Origin: Clostridiales bacterium UBA4696
Lineage (GTDB): Bacteria; Bacillota; Clostridia; Oscillospirales; Oscillospiraceae
Direction of reading: 5' to 3'
Assembly: GCA_002404795.1 (NCBI GenBank)
Contig: DHKK01000124.1
Location: 1-12,320 of the forward strand
Length of the DNA: 12,320 nucleotides
Under the pieces are notes generated by a model. That model was not told the origin of the DNA. It did not search any database and worked only from the letters and a program-made list of their open reading frames with translations. Of this stretch, positions 1-7,019 are shown piece after piece. Positions within the stretch are counted from its first letter, which is position 1; each line of letters starts with the position of its first letter. The translations under genes were made by a program, and so were the position numbers.

Positions 1-23
1 GCTCCCAGCTGAGCTACAGGCCC
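1..23 (-). tRNA. 5' part of a tRNA gene, cut by the window edge
   Basis: Read on the minus strand, the sequence starts GGGCCTG, then TA, then GCTC-AGCTGGGA-GC. This is the 7-base acceptor strand, positions 8 and 9, and the D arm of a bacterial tRNA. The anticodon lies outside the window, so identity cannot be fixed; acceptor and D-arm bases are compatible with Ala, Ile or similar tRNAs. It sits in the same direction as, and downstream of, the 2-oxoacid dehydrogenase operon, but has its own promoter. Confidence 0.85.
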
Positions 24-35
24 GAAAACATGAAT

Positions 36-64
36 ATTATAGCGATGAATCGCGGGTTTGTCAA
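36..64 (-). promoter_or_regulatory. consensus sigma-A promoter of the tRNA gene
   Basis: On the minus strand TTGACA (59-64) and TATAAT (36-41) are separated by exactly 17 bases, a perfect match to the housekeeping consensus. Transcription would start near 29, about six bases before the mature tRNA end at 23. Such a strong promoter is typical of stable-RNA genes and shows the tRNA does not depend on readthrough from the upstream operon. Confidence 0.85.
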
Positions 65-81
65 GGCTTTCTTTTTGGAGG

Positions 82-114
82 ATCCCCGCGCAGAGGTTTC
101 CTCTGCGCGGGGAT
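82..114 (-). terminator. strong hairpin at the end of the E1/E2 operon
   Basis: A perfect 15-bp stem (82-96 with 100-114) closes a 3-base loop nine bases after the E1 stop codon. On the operon strand it is followed by CCTCCAAAAAG, so the usual U-tract is missing. It may still terminate, stabilise the 3' end of the mRNA, or need a helper factor. It separates the operon from the tRNA promoter. Confidence 0.55.
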
Positions 115-122
115 GGGTTTCA

Positions 123-2606
123 TTACACGCCCAGCTTGTTGCGGCGGACGATCTCAGCCTCGTCCGGGGTCGTGGTGGAGGTATAGCCCTCCAGCGGGAT
201 CAGGCGGGCATTGACAGCGTCAATGATCCACTCGGCATACGGGAAGAAGTACTTGTCGAACTCGTGCGGCGGGGTGATCCAGTTGCGCGCGCCGATGACG
301 ACGGGAGGCGCATCCAGATAGTCGAAGCACATATTCGTCAGGTTCTCCGCGATCTCGTTGAGGAAGGTGCCTCTTGCGCAGGCGTCGGAGGCCAGGACCA
401 CGCGGCCAGTCTTCTTGACGGAAGCGATCAGATCAGTATAATCCAGCGGGACCAGAGACGGCATGTTGATGACGTCGGCTTCCACGCCGTACTTCTCGGA
501 GAGCTTCTTGGCTGCGTCGACTGCGCGGTACAGCGTCGCGCCGATGGTGAGGATGGTCAGATCCTTGCCGTCGCGGACCTTGTTGACAGCGCCGGGCGCC
601 CATTCATACTCTTCCGCGGGAACGCCGCCCTCGTGGAACTCTTCGCCCTTGCCGTAGATACGCTGGGATTCGAAGATGACGCAGGGATCGGTGCCGTTCA
701 GAGCCGCCTGCATGATGCCCTTGGCTTCGTACGGGGTGGCTGGGAAGAAGACCTTCAGGCCGGGGATGTGGGAGACGATGGCGACCCAGTCCTGCGAGTG
801 CTGCGCGCCGTACTTGGCACCGACGGACATACGCAGGATCATCGGCATCTTCAGGATACCGGCGGACATGGCCTGCCACTTGGACATCTGGTTGAAGACT
901 TCGTCGCCTGCACGGCCAAGGAAGTCGCAGTACATGAGCTCGACGACTGCGCGGCCGCCGCACATGCAGTAACCGACGGCGGTGCCGACGATGGCAGCCT
1001 CGGAGATCGGAGAGTTGAAGAGTCTGGAGTGCGGGATGACGTCCATCAGGCCGCGGTAGACAGCGTAAGCGCCGCCCCAGTCACGCACATCTTCGCCGTA
1101 GGCGACGAGCGTCGGGTCTTCGTAGTACTTGTTGATCAGCGGCTCAAAGATCGCGTCGCGGATGTTGTAGACCTTCATGTCGGAGAACTTGTTGCCGTCC
1201 TTATCGAACGCGAAGTGCTCCTTCTTTGCCAGGTCAGCATAGCGCTTGCAGCTCTCCTTCGGGCCGGTGACGTTCAGCTTCTGATCGGGCGCGCCCATGG
1301 AGCGGACGGTCTCGTTGGAGAACATCAGGTTTGCAAGATAATCCGGGTTCTTGTCGAAGTCGACATACGGAGAGATCTCCTTGTCGTCAGCCGCGCGGCA
1401 GATCATGGTCATGCGGTCGGCAGTATCCTGCAGGAGCTTGGCGAAGAACTCGTCGGACTCGACGCCAGCTTCCACAAGAGCCTCGCGGAACTTGACGATC
1501 GGGTCATGGCTGCGCCAGTCTTCGATCTCTTCCTTGGTACGGTAGGCGTTCTGGTCGGAGGTGGAGTGGCCGACGAGACGGTAGGTCACGACGTCGAGCA
1601 GGATGGGGCCTTCGTTGTTCTTGATGAGCTCCATCTTGCGCTTGTAGGCGTCGATGACAGCCAGTGGGTTCCAGCCGTCGACACGCTCTGCGTGCATCTG
1701 ACTCGGGGTGATGCCAGCGCCGAGACGGGCGGGCATATGATAGGCCATGGTCTCGCCCATGGTCTGGCCGCCCATGCCGTAGAAGTTGTCAAAGACGTTG
1801 AAGATGATGGGAAGGCCGCCCTTCCGGCCTTCTTCCCACAGGGTCTTGAACTGGTCCATGGCAGAGAAGTTCATGGCCTCGTAGACAGGGCCGCAGCCGA
1901 GGGACGCATCGCCGATGTTGCAGACGACGACGCCCTTCTTGTCGTTGTTCTTCTGATACAGGGCAGCGCCCGTTGCGATCGGGGCGGAGCCGCCGACGAT
2001 GGCGTTGTTGGGGTAGATGCCGAACGGCAGGAAGAACGCGTGCATGGAGCCGCCCATGCCGTGATGGAATCCGTTTTCACGGGCGAAGATCTCAGCAACG
2101 GTGCCGTAGAGCAGGAAGCGGATGGCCAGCTCCTTGACGTCGGAGGTATCGGCGAACTTCTTGACAGCTGCCAGGGTCTTGCCGCCGAGGAAGTTTTCCA
2201 TGGTGCTCATGAGCTCTTCATCGGAGAGCTTGTTGATGCAGCTCAGACCCTTGGAGAGGATCTCGGAATGGCTTCTGTGGGAACCGAAGGTGATGTCATC
2301 CTTCGTCAGAAGATACGCTTCGCCGACGCAGGAGGCTTCCTGACCGAGGGACAGGTGCGCAGGGCCGGGATAAGTCGTCTCGACGCCGTTGTAGTTGGCC
2401 TGGGTCTTGATGAGGGTGAGCATGTGCTCGAACTCACGGCAGATGGCCATGTCGCGGTAGATGCGGATCAGGTCTTCCTTGGTGTAGTTGCCCTCTTCGA
2501 GTTCCTGCTTGATGGTCTTGTTATACTGGCAGACAGGAATGTCTTCAAAATGAATATAGCCGGGTTCGCGGACTTTTACGGGATCGATATACAAAGATTT
2601 CGGCAT
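123..2606 (-). CDS. 2-oxoacid dehydrogenase E1, fused alpha and beta subunits (TPP-dependent)
   Basis: This 827-residue protein joins both halves of a thiamine-diphosphate-dependent E1, which decarboxylates a 2-oxoacid (or cleaves acetoin) and passes the acyl group to lipoyl-E2. The alpha-like half (about 45-400) has GGSMHA (185-190), the TPP/metal motif starting G232-D233 and ending at DN (273-274) before YGMGG, and the loop GHSTSDQNAYRT (345-357). The beta-like half begins near 478 (MKVYNIRDAI) with GEDV (504-507), SPISEAA containing the likely catalytic Glu536, and QHSQD. Compared with usual E1-alpha there is an extra stretch around 112-170. The start has AAGGAAGGA seven bases upstream. 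It is the last gene of its operon, 20 bases after E2. Fusion and insertion mark a subfamily whose substrate I cannot assign: pyruvate, branched-chain oxoacid and acetoin are all possible. Confidence 0.9.
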   Translation of the reverse strand: MPKSLYIDPVKVREPGYIHFEDIPVCQYNKTIKQELEEGNYTKEDLIRIYRDMAICREFEHMLTLIKTQANYNGVETTYPGPAHLSLGQEASCVGEAYLLTKDDITFGSHRSHSEILSKGLSCINKLSDEELMSTMENFLGGKTLAAVKKFADTSDVKELAIRFLLYGTVAEIFARENGFHHGMGGSMHAFFLPFGIYPNNAIVGGSAPIATGAALYQKNNDKKGVVVCNIGDASLGCGPVYEAMNFSAMDQFKTLWEEGRKGGLPIIFNVFDNFYGMGGQTMGETMAYHMPARLGAGITPSQMHAERVDGWNPLAVIDAYKRKMELIKNNEGPILLDVVTYRLVGHSTSDQNAYRTKEEIEDWRSHDPIVKFREALVEAGVESDEFFAKLLQDTADRMTMICRAADDKEISPYVDFDKNPDYLANLMFSNETVRSMGAPDQKLNVTGPKESCKRYADLAKKEHFAFDKDGNKFSDMKVYNIRDAIFEPLINKYYEDPTLVAYGEDVRDWGGAYAVYRGLMDVIPHSRLFNSPISEAAIVGTAVGYCMCGGRAVVELMYCDFLGRAGDEVFNQMSKWQAMSAGILKMPMILRMSVGAKYGAQHSQDWVAIVSHIPGLKVFFPATPYEAKGIMQAALNGTDPCVIFESQRIYGKGEEFHEGGVPAEEYEWAPGAVNKVRDGKDLTILTIGATLYRAVDAAKKLSEKYGVEADVINMPSLVPLDYTDLIASVKKTGRVVLASDACARGTFLNEIAENLTNMCFDYLDAPPVVIGARNWITPPHEFDKYFFPYAEWIIDAVNARLIPLEGYTSTTTPDEAEIVRRNKLGV

Positions 2607-2626
2607 GATTTCGTCCTTCCTTTCTC

Positions 2627-4201
2627 TTACTTGGCGAGCAGAGTCATGAAGTTCTCAAGACTCTTGCACAGCTCGCTCATATAGCGCGCGGCGGGTGCGC
2701 CGTCGATGACTCTGTGGTCGAAGGTCAGAGACAGGCCCATAGCCGGGTAGGTCTCGATGACGCCGTCCTTGGCGGACTTGATCTTCGTCTGGATATTGCA
2801 GACGCCGAGAATGCCGGTCTGGGGCGGGTTGATGACGGGCGTGAAGGCCTCGCAGCCGAACGAACCGATGTTGGAGATCGTGAAGGTCGCGCCGGACATA
2901 TAGTCGGGGCTCAGCTTGCCCTCGCGGGCTTCGGCAGCCAGACGCTTGGCTTCCATGGAGAGCTCAAGCAGGGTCATCTGGTCAGCATTGAAGATTGTTG
3001 GGACAATCAGGCCGCGCGGCGTATCGCAGGCGAAGCCGAGGTTGACGGTATGGAAGTGACGGACGACGTTCTCTTCGAGGACGTTGGCGTTCAGATCCGG
3101 GCAGGACTTGATGGTCTTCGCGACGGCGAACATGACCATGTCGTTGAGGCTGACCTTGCCCATGGGCGCGTCGAGCGGCTTGAGCATGGCGCGGTAGGCC
3201 TGCAGCTGCGTCGCATCGAAGGAATACTGCTGGGTGAGCTGTGCCATGGTGGACAGGCTCTTGGTCATGGACTTGGCGGTCGCCTTGCGGACTGGGCTCC
3301 ACTTGACGTCTTCGAACTCAGCGGCAGCGGGAGCTGCAGCGGTCGGAGCGGCATACGCGGCAGCTGCGCCGGAGGCGATCAGCTTGTCGATATCGCGCTC
3401 GATGATACGGCCGTTGGGGCCAGTGCCGGTGGCAAGCGCCGGGTTGACATTGTTGGCGACGGCCTTGGCCATGGCGCGCGGAGAGATGGCCTTGAACGCG
3501 GCTGCGGCAGCGGGAGCTGCGGCGGCTGCGGGTGCGGCCTCTTCTGCGGCGGGTGCAGCGGCAGGAGCCGGGGCCTCTGCGCCGGGCTTCAGGAACTCAT
3601 ATGCGTCGCCCTCTTTGCCGATGGCGCAGACGTTGGCCAGGCACGGGACCTCGTCGCCGTCTTCGTAGAACTTGGCAAGCAGGGTGCCGGCTGCGGTGGA
3701 TTCGCATTCGAACTCCGCCTTGTCGGTCTCATAGGTAAAGAGGATATCGCCGACGTTGACTGCATCGCCAACATTCTTCTTCCACTCGCCGATGATGCAG
3801 GACTCGACCGTGATGCCTTCCTTCGGCATGATGACGGCCTGTGCGCACGGACCGGCCGGAGCGGCGGCTGCGGCGGGAGCAGCGGCCTTGGGAGCCTCTG
3901 CTGCGGCGGCAGCGGGAGCAGCAGTGGCTGCCGGAGCGTTCTTGAGCGCGGAGGTGTCTTCGCCGGGGTTGCCGATCGCGCAGACGTTGACCAGGCACGG
4001 GACCTCGTCGCCGTCTTCATAGAACTTCTCGATCAGGGTGCCGGCTGCGGTAGATTCGCATTCGAACTCCGCCTTGTCGGTCTCGTAGGTGAAGAGGACG
4101 TCGCCGACGTTGACGTGATCGCCGACATTCTTCTTCCACTCGCCAATGATGCAAGATTCGACTGTAATGCCTTCTTTGGGCATCAATACGCCTTCTGCCA
4201 T
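2627..4201 (-). CDS. 2-oxoacid dehydrogenase E2, dihydrolipoamide acyltransferase with two lipoyl domains
   Basis: The 524-residue protein is the core acyltransferase that moves the acyl group from E1 to CoA. Two lipoyl domains (about 1-80 and 120-198) each carry ETDKA, with the lipoylated lysines at 43 and 161, and are joined by Ala/Pro-rich flexible linkers. A peripheral-subunit-binding domain follows at about 237-275 (ISPRAMAKA to ERDIDKL), then the catalytic domain (about 297-524) with DHRVIDG (495-501), whose His496 and Asp500 are the expected active-site residues. The two lipoyl domains are almost identical, indicating a recent internal duplication. AGGAG lies 10 bases before the ATG. 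It sits 28 bases after the dehydrogenase gene and 20 before E1, so the three are one operon. Length is normal for a two-lipoyl E2. Substrate class is not determinable by eye. Confidence 0.92.
   Translation of the reverse strand: MAEGVLMPKEGITVESCIIGEWKKNVGDHVNVGDVLFTYETDKAEFECESTAAGTLIEKFYEDGDEVPCLVNVCAIGNPGEDTSALKNAPAATAAPAAAAAEAPKAAAPAAAAAPAGPCAQAVIMPKEGITVESCIIGEWKKNVGDAVNVGDILFTYETDKAEFECESTAAGTLLAKFYEDGDEVPCLANVCAIGKEGDAYEFLKPGAEAPAPAAAPAAEEAAPAAAAAPAAAAAFKAISPRAMAKAVANNVNPALATGTGPNGRIIERDIDKLIASGAAAAYAAPTAAAPAAAEFEDVKWSPVRKATAKSMTKSLSTMAQLTQQYSFDATQLQAYRAMLKPLDAPMGKVSLNDMVMFAVAKTIKSCPDLNANVLEENVVRHFHTVNLGFACDTPRGLIVPTIFNADQMTLLELSMEAKRLAAEAREGKLSPDYMSGATFTISNIGSFGCEAFTPVINPPQTGILGVCNIQTKIKSAKDGVIETYPAMGLSLTFDHRVIDGAPAARYMSELCKSLENFMTLLAK
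3615..4183 (-). repeat. direct repeat encoding the two lipoyl domains of E2
   Basis: Two copies, 3615-3829 and 3969-4183, align with a constant offset of 354 bases (118 codons) and differ by scattered, mostly silent changes. They encode the lipoyl domains of the E2 gene. The intervening part encodes an Ala/Pro linker. Confidence 0.85.
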
Positions 4202-4229
4202 AAGTGTTTCACTCCTATTTTAATTTCAA

Positions 4230-5483
4230 TTATTTATTTGCAAGCAGATATTTTTCAGCTTCTGCGCTCCACAGGCCGTTGTGGCGCTTGGTGATCTCGT
4301 CGAGCTTTGCGAAGAGCGGATCCGTCTCGCCCAGCTTGCCGAAATCGGCGATGGCCGTCAGAGGCAGCTCGATCTGCGTGTAGATAAGCTTCTTGCCGCC
4401 GGGGATCTTCGGCAGATTCAGGACGGTATCGACGACCGCGTTCAGACCGCCGATGTGGGTGATCATGGCAGCGGGGTTGATCTTGCCGGAGGTCATCATC
4501 TCGATGGCTTCCTTCATGTCGCTGGTGTTGCCGCCGGAGGTGCCGACCACATGGGTGTAGAGGTAATGGACATTGTACCAGTTGAACTCCGCCTTGAACT
4601 GGCTGTTGGTCGGGCCCGCGAAGAAGTTGAGGCAGCCGTCGAAGCCGAGGATGTCGCCGGCCTGCTCAACAACGGACTTGACCGGAGCAAAGCAGATGAC
4701 GTCGTCATAGCCGGTGCCGCCGGAAAGCTCACGCAGATAGTTGGTGTCGCAGCCGGGCTTGGCCGTGTTGACGTAGTGCAGTTCGACGCCCATTTCCTTG
4801 GCGTGCTCGACGGTGTAGATGCTCTCGGCTCTTGCGAGTCTGGCGTCGTCGATATCTGTGACGACGAGCAGGCTCGGACGGCGGTCGCAGTGCAGCGCGT
4901 AGTCGATCGCGCCGAGGCCCATGGGGCCGACGGAAGCGAGCATAGCCATCTTGCCGCCCTCAACGATGCCCATCTGATGCTCATAGCAGCCGGGCTTGGT
5001 GTGGTACATGGCATGGAAGGTACCGATGATGCAGCTCATCGGCTCTGCCAGGGAGCCATAGAAGTAGGTATCGGAATTGTACGGCAGCAGGTTGTCGGTC
5101 AGCAGCGTCTCGATGGGGATGTTGGAGTACTGGCTGTCGCCGCCGCAGTACTGGTAGGAATAGCCGGGTGCCATCTGGGAACCCTTGTAGAAGTGCGCAG
5201 GCTGAATGGCAAAGCCCTGACCGGCTTTATATTTATTCTTCCAGTTCTCGCCGACCTCGGTGATGACACCGCAGAATTCATGGCCGACGATGGTCGGATG
5301 CTCCGCAACGTCGTTGGGCACGCGCTTGTGCTCTTCGCCCTCGACCGCGGCCTTATACGTGCTCATGCAGATGGAGTCAGAAATGACCTTGACCTGAACA
5401 TCGTCCGGACCGACCTGCGGGAGTTCAATTTCCTCCAGACGCAGATCCATTTTGCCATGGATTCGAACTGCTTTGGTTTTCAT
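4230..5483 (-). CDS. SorE-like zinc-dependent alcohol/polyol dehydrogenase (MDR family)
   Basis: This 417-residue medium-chain dehydrogenase resembles L-sorbose-1-phosphate reductase (SorE) from enterobacteria as I remember that protein: KTKAVRIHGKMDLRLEE at the start, DDV then HPTIVGHEFCG, GYSYQY, and a C-terminal part with GTSGGNTSDM and GGKKLIYT. Catalytic zinc ligands are likely Cys39, His68 (GHE) and Glu147 (SLAEPMSC). The four-cysteine structural-zinc lobe of classic alcohol dehydrogenases is missing. The nucleotide-binding turn is SVGPMGLG (184-191), and the acidic VVTDID after the second strand suggests NAD(H). I chose the ATG at 5483: AAAGGA lies nine bases upstream, whereas the ATG at 5492 abuts it, and the longer frame runs back through the promoter. 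It is the first operon gene, so it may feed the E1/E2 complex. The exact substrate is unknown. Confidence 0.8.
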   Translation of the reverse strand: MKTKAVRIHGKMDLRLEEIELPQVGPDDVQVKVISDSICMSTYKAAVEGEEHKRVPNDVAEHPTIVGHEFCGVITEVGENWKNKYKAGQGFAIQPAHFYKGSQMAPGYSYQYCGGDSQYSNIPIETLLTDNLLPYNSDTYFYGSLAEPMSCIIGTFHAMYHTKPGCYEHQMGIVEGGKMAMLASVGPMGLGAIDYALHCDRRPSLLVVTDIDDARLARAESIYTVEHAKEMGVELHYVNTAKPGCDTNYLRELSGGTGYDDVICFAPVKSVVEQAGDILGFDGCLNFFAGPTNSQFKAEFNWYNVHYLYTHVVGTSGGNTSDMKEAIEMMTSGKINPAAMITHIGGLNAVVDTVLNLPKIPGGKKLIYTQIELPLTAIADFGKLGETDPLFAKLDEITKRHNGLWSAEAEKYLLANK

Positions 5484-5530
5484 AGATTCCATTCCTTTCT
5501 GAATTTTTGACTTGGGAAAATCGTCCAACA

Positions 5531-5612
5531 AAAATGGGATTGTGTTGGTTTGTATTGATTTCACCTTATTGTAGCGCAAGAATCCGCAGGTGTCAACGAT
5601 AAATCCCATTTT
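5531..5612. promoter_or_regulatory. 11-bp inverted repeat flanking the operon promoter
   Basis: AAAATGGGATT (5531-5541) and its exact reverse complement (5602-5612) lie on either side of the promoter, one in the leader and one just upstream of the -35 box. The shared core TGGGAT also occurs at 5697-5702 and 5717-5722 on the plus strand. Within the leader a shorter inverted pair, CCAACA (5525-5530) and TGTTGG (5543-5548), overlaps the first arm. These look like binding sites for a regulator of the operon; which one cannot be told. Confidence 0.4.
5568..5596 (-). promoter_or_regulatory. promoter of the dehydrogenase-E2-E1 operon
   Basis: On the minus strand TTGACA (5591-5596) and TACAAT (5568-5573) are 17 bases apart. 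The start of transcription would be near 5561, giving an untranslated leader of about 78 bases. No other good promoter is seen between the three genes, supporting one transcript. Confidence 0.8.
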
Positions 5613-5788
5613 CGCATGCCTGTTTGCGTTGTTTTTTGTGGGAGCGCTTTGTATTCGCCGCAAATCTGCCGCTTCCCTTTCCGAAAAAAATACTGCTGGG
5701 ATAAAAAAGTTGCAGGTGGGATCTTTGATCATGCGGTATCAGACCGACTTGTGTATTTCAGCTTTCCAGAGCCGCAGGTCCCGGTCGC

Positions 5789-5817
5789 TTGACTGGCTTC
5801 CCGGATCCTGTTATAAT
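5789..5817 (+). promoter_or_regulatory. promoter of the small membrane-anchored protein gene
   Basis: TTGACT (5789-5794) and TATAAT (5812-5817) are 17 bases apart. The start of transcription would be near 5825, only about 20 bases before the coding region, and GGAGG (5834-5838) lies within that short leader. Confidence 0.8.
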
Positions 5818-5846
5818 AATAAAAAAGAAAAGCGGAGGACCCTGCC

Positions 5847-6362
5847 ATGCGGACCGGAACGAAGAAATGCATGCTTCTGCTCCTTGCGATCGTAGTTTTA
5901 TGCTTCGCCGTGTGGCTGCTTTGGCCGCGTTCCTTTGCGGAAGTGACCGGTATCCCGGAGCGGCCGGAAATAAATCTGTCCGGCGTTGTTGCTGCCGCCA
6001 AGGTCGAAAACGGCCAGCCTTCGTTCGACACCTGGGAGCTGCAGAACTGCCTGGCCGGGAGCGCGGAATATGAAGCAGTCCTGTCTGTGCTGCAGGAAGG
6101 CTCCTATCGGCAGGACCCGCGGAATCTTCTGCCGGGAGAACGCCCTTCCGTCGGCAACGGAAAGGGCTACGACAGCCGGTCCGTCCTGTTGATATTTGCG
6201 TGGGGACCGGCTGCGGAGGACTGCTGCAGTCTCGCGTTCTCCGGCACGCAGGTGGTCATCAGCGGGCCAAACAGCCGTGGGCTCCGGATCTATCATCCGG
6301 CGGACGCCGGTCTTCTGGACAGGCTGATCGGCGAGCTGCAGCGCTGCGGCGTCAAAAACTGA
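5847..6362 (+). CDS. unrecognised membrane-anchored or secreted protein
   Basis: I do not recognise this 171-residue protein. Residues 1-7 are basic (RTGTKK), followed by a hydrophobic segment at about 8-27 and WPRSF, so it is an N-terminal membrane anchor or uncleaved signal; no lipobox is seen. The rest is soluble, has a WELQNCLAGS stretch near 59-68, a pair CC near 122-123, and would lie outside the cell. The ATG is supported by GGAGG eight bases upstream and by a close consensus promoter. It is a single-gene unit: a terminator follows nine bases after its stop and the next gene is an ECF-like sigma factor in the same direction. A link to that sigma system is possible only by position. Confidence 0.75.
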   Translation: MRTGTKKCMLLLLAIVVLCFAVWLLWPRSFAEVTGIPERPEINLSGVVAAAKVENGQPSFDTWELQNCLAGSAEYEAVLSVLQEGSYRQDPRNLLPGERPSVGNGKGYDSRSVLLIFAWGPAAEDCCSLAFSGTQVVISGPNSRGLRIYHPADAGLLDRLIGELQRCGVKN

Positions 6363-6371
6363 ACATCGCAG

Positions 6372-6400
6372 GCCCGACGTACCGATGCGCCGGGCTTTTT
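6372..6400 (+). terminator. intrinsic terminator after the small membrane-anchored protein
   Basis: GCCCG (6372-6376) pairs with CGGGC (6391-6395), with two further C-G pairs inside after a mismatch, and five T residues follow at once (6396-6400). Stem length is modest but the T-run and position right after a stop codon support termination. Confidence 0.65.
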
Positions 6401-6434
6401 GTTACACTTCTCCCCTGTCTGCCGACTATATGGG

Positions 6435-6446
6435 TGTCAGCTGACA
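6435..6446. promoter_or_regulatory. 12-bp perfect palindrome, candidate operator of the sigma factor gene
   Basis: TGTCAGCTGACA is a perfect palindrome 24 bases before the sigma factor start codon. A TATATG at 6427-6432 could be the -10 box of a weak promoter, which would put the palindrome over the transcription start, a position fit for a repressor. The 10-bp core GTCAGCTGAC recurs twice before the amidohydrolase gene. Confidence 0.5.
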
Positions 6447-6470
6447 ATACAAAAGCATGGAGGAATCCAC

Positions 6471-7019
6471 ATGGAGGAACAACAGCTGCTTTCCCTGCTG
6501 CGACGCAAGGACGAGCAGGCACTGGCGGCAGTGATCGCGCAGTACAGCGCGTATGTCGTGACCGTCATCCATAACCGCAGCCGCGGCCAGCTCACGCCGG
6601 AGGACGAGGACGAGCTGGCATCCAGTGTCTTCTTCGCCCTCTGGCAGTCCTGCCGGACGGTGAAGGCCGGCCATCTTCGCGCATGGCTCGGGAGCGTGGC
6701 ACGGAACAAGACCGTCGACCGGCTGCGGAAAGCGCGCATGGAGGTGCCGCTGGACGAAGAAGCAGCCGGGACGGAGGACGTACTTCTCGAGGAAGCCGCA
6801 AAAAAAGAACAGGCGCAGCAGCTCCGCAGCGCCGTCGCGCAGCTGCCGGAGCTGGATCGCGAGATTATCTGCCGGTTCTACGATTTATGTCAACCGGCGC
6901 CGGAGATCGCCACAGTTCTTGGACTTACGCCTGCGGCGGTGCGCATGCGGCTGATGCGCAGCCGCGAGGCCATCAAAACCGAGTTATGCCGGGGAGGATT
7001 TGCATATGAATCACATTGA
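6471..7019 (+). CDS. ECF-like RNA polymerase sigma-70 family sigma factor
   Basis: The 182-residue protein has the two-domain build of an extracytoplasmic-function sigma factor, which directs RNA polymerase to a small set of promoters. Region 2 spans about 17-88, with DEDELASSVFFALWQS (45-60) for core binding and LRAWLGSVARNKTVDRLRK (69-87) for -10 recognition. Region 4 spans about 118-172, with LPELDREIICRFY and the helix-turn-helix PAPEIATVLGLTPAAVRMRL. I chose the ATG at 6471 because GGAGG lies seven bases upstream; the longer frame from 6399 begins inside the preceding terminator region. It overlaps the next gene by 14 bases, the usual coupling with an anti-sigma factor. The signal it answers to is unknown. 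Confidence 0.88.
   Translation: MEEQQLLSLLRRKDEQALAAVIAQYSAYVVTVIHNRSRGQLTPEDEDELASSVFFALWQSCRTVKAGHLRAWLGSVARNKTVDRLRKARMEVPLDEEAAGTEDVLLEEAAKKEQAQQLRSAVAQLPELDREIICRFYDLCQPAPEIATVLGLTPAAVRMRLMRSREAIKTELCRGGFAYESH

Larger units (their letters stand above)
5484..5846. other. intergenic region between divergent transcription units
   Basis: This stretch of about 360 bases holds the leftward operon promoter and its candidate regulatory repeats (5525-5612), and near its right end the rightward promoter of the small membrane protein (5789-5817). Between about 5613 and 5788 I see only the two extra TGGGAT cores and a weak AGCGCT-centred sequence at 5642-5655; no convincing gene. Confidence 0.7.

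Noticed and set aside
30..2684. Plus-strand open frame of 884 codons opposite the E1 gene
   Set aside because: It is antisense to a protein with clear catalytic motifs, crosses the operon hairpin and tRNA promoter, and reads as Val/Asp/Gly-rich sequence with no recognisable domain. It results from GC-rich codon bias.
2714..4294. Plus-strand open frame of 526 codons opposite E2
   Set aside because: It is the mirror of the Ala/Pro linkers and lipoyl repeats, giving Gly/Cys/Ser-rich low-complexity protein with no family resemblance.
4281..5510. Plus-strand open frame of 409 codons opposite the dehydrogenase
   Set aside because: Antisense to a conserved enzyme, no fitting promoter or domain.
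5642..5655. AGCGCT-centred word resembling a catabolite-response or LacI-family site
   Set aside because: Only one half fits the usual pattern and several fixed positions differ, so it is not reported as a site.
5484..5732. N-terminal extension of the SorE-like dehydrogenase to a start at 5732
   Set aside because: The extension includes the predicted promoter and transcription start near 5561, and family members begin at the KTKAVRIHG region.
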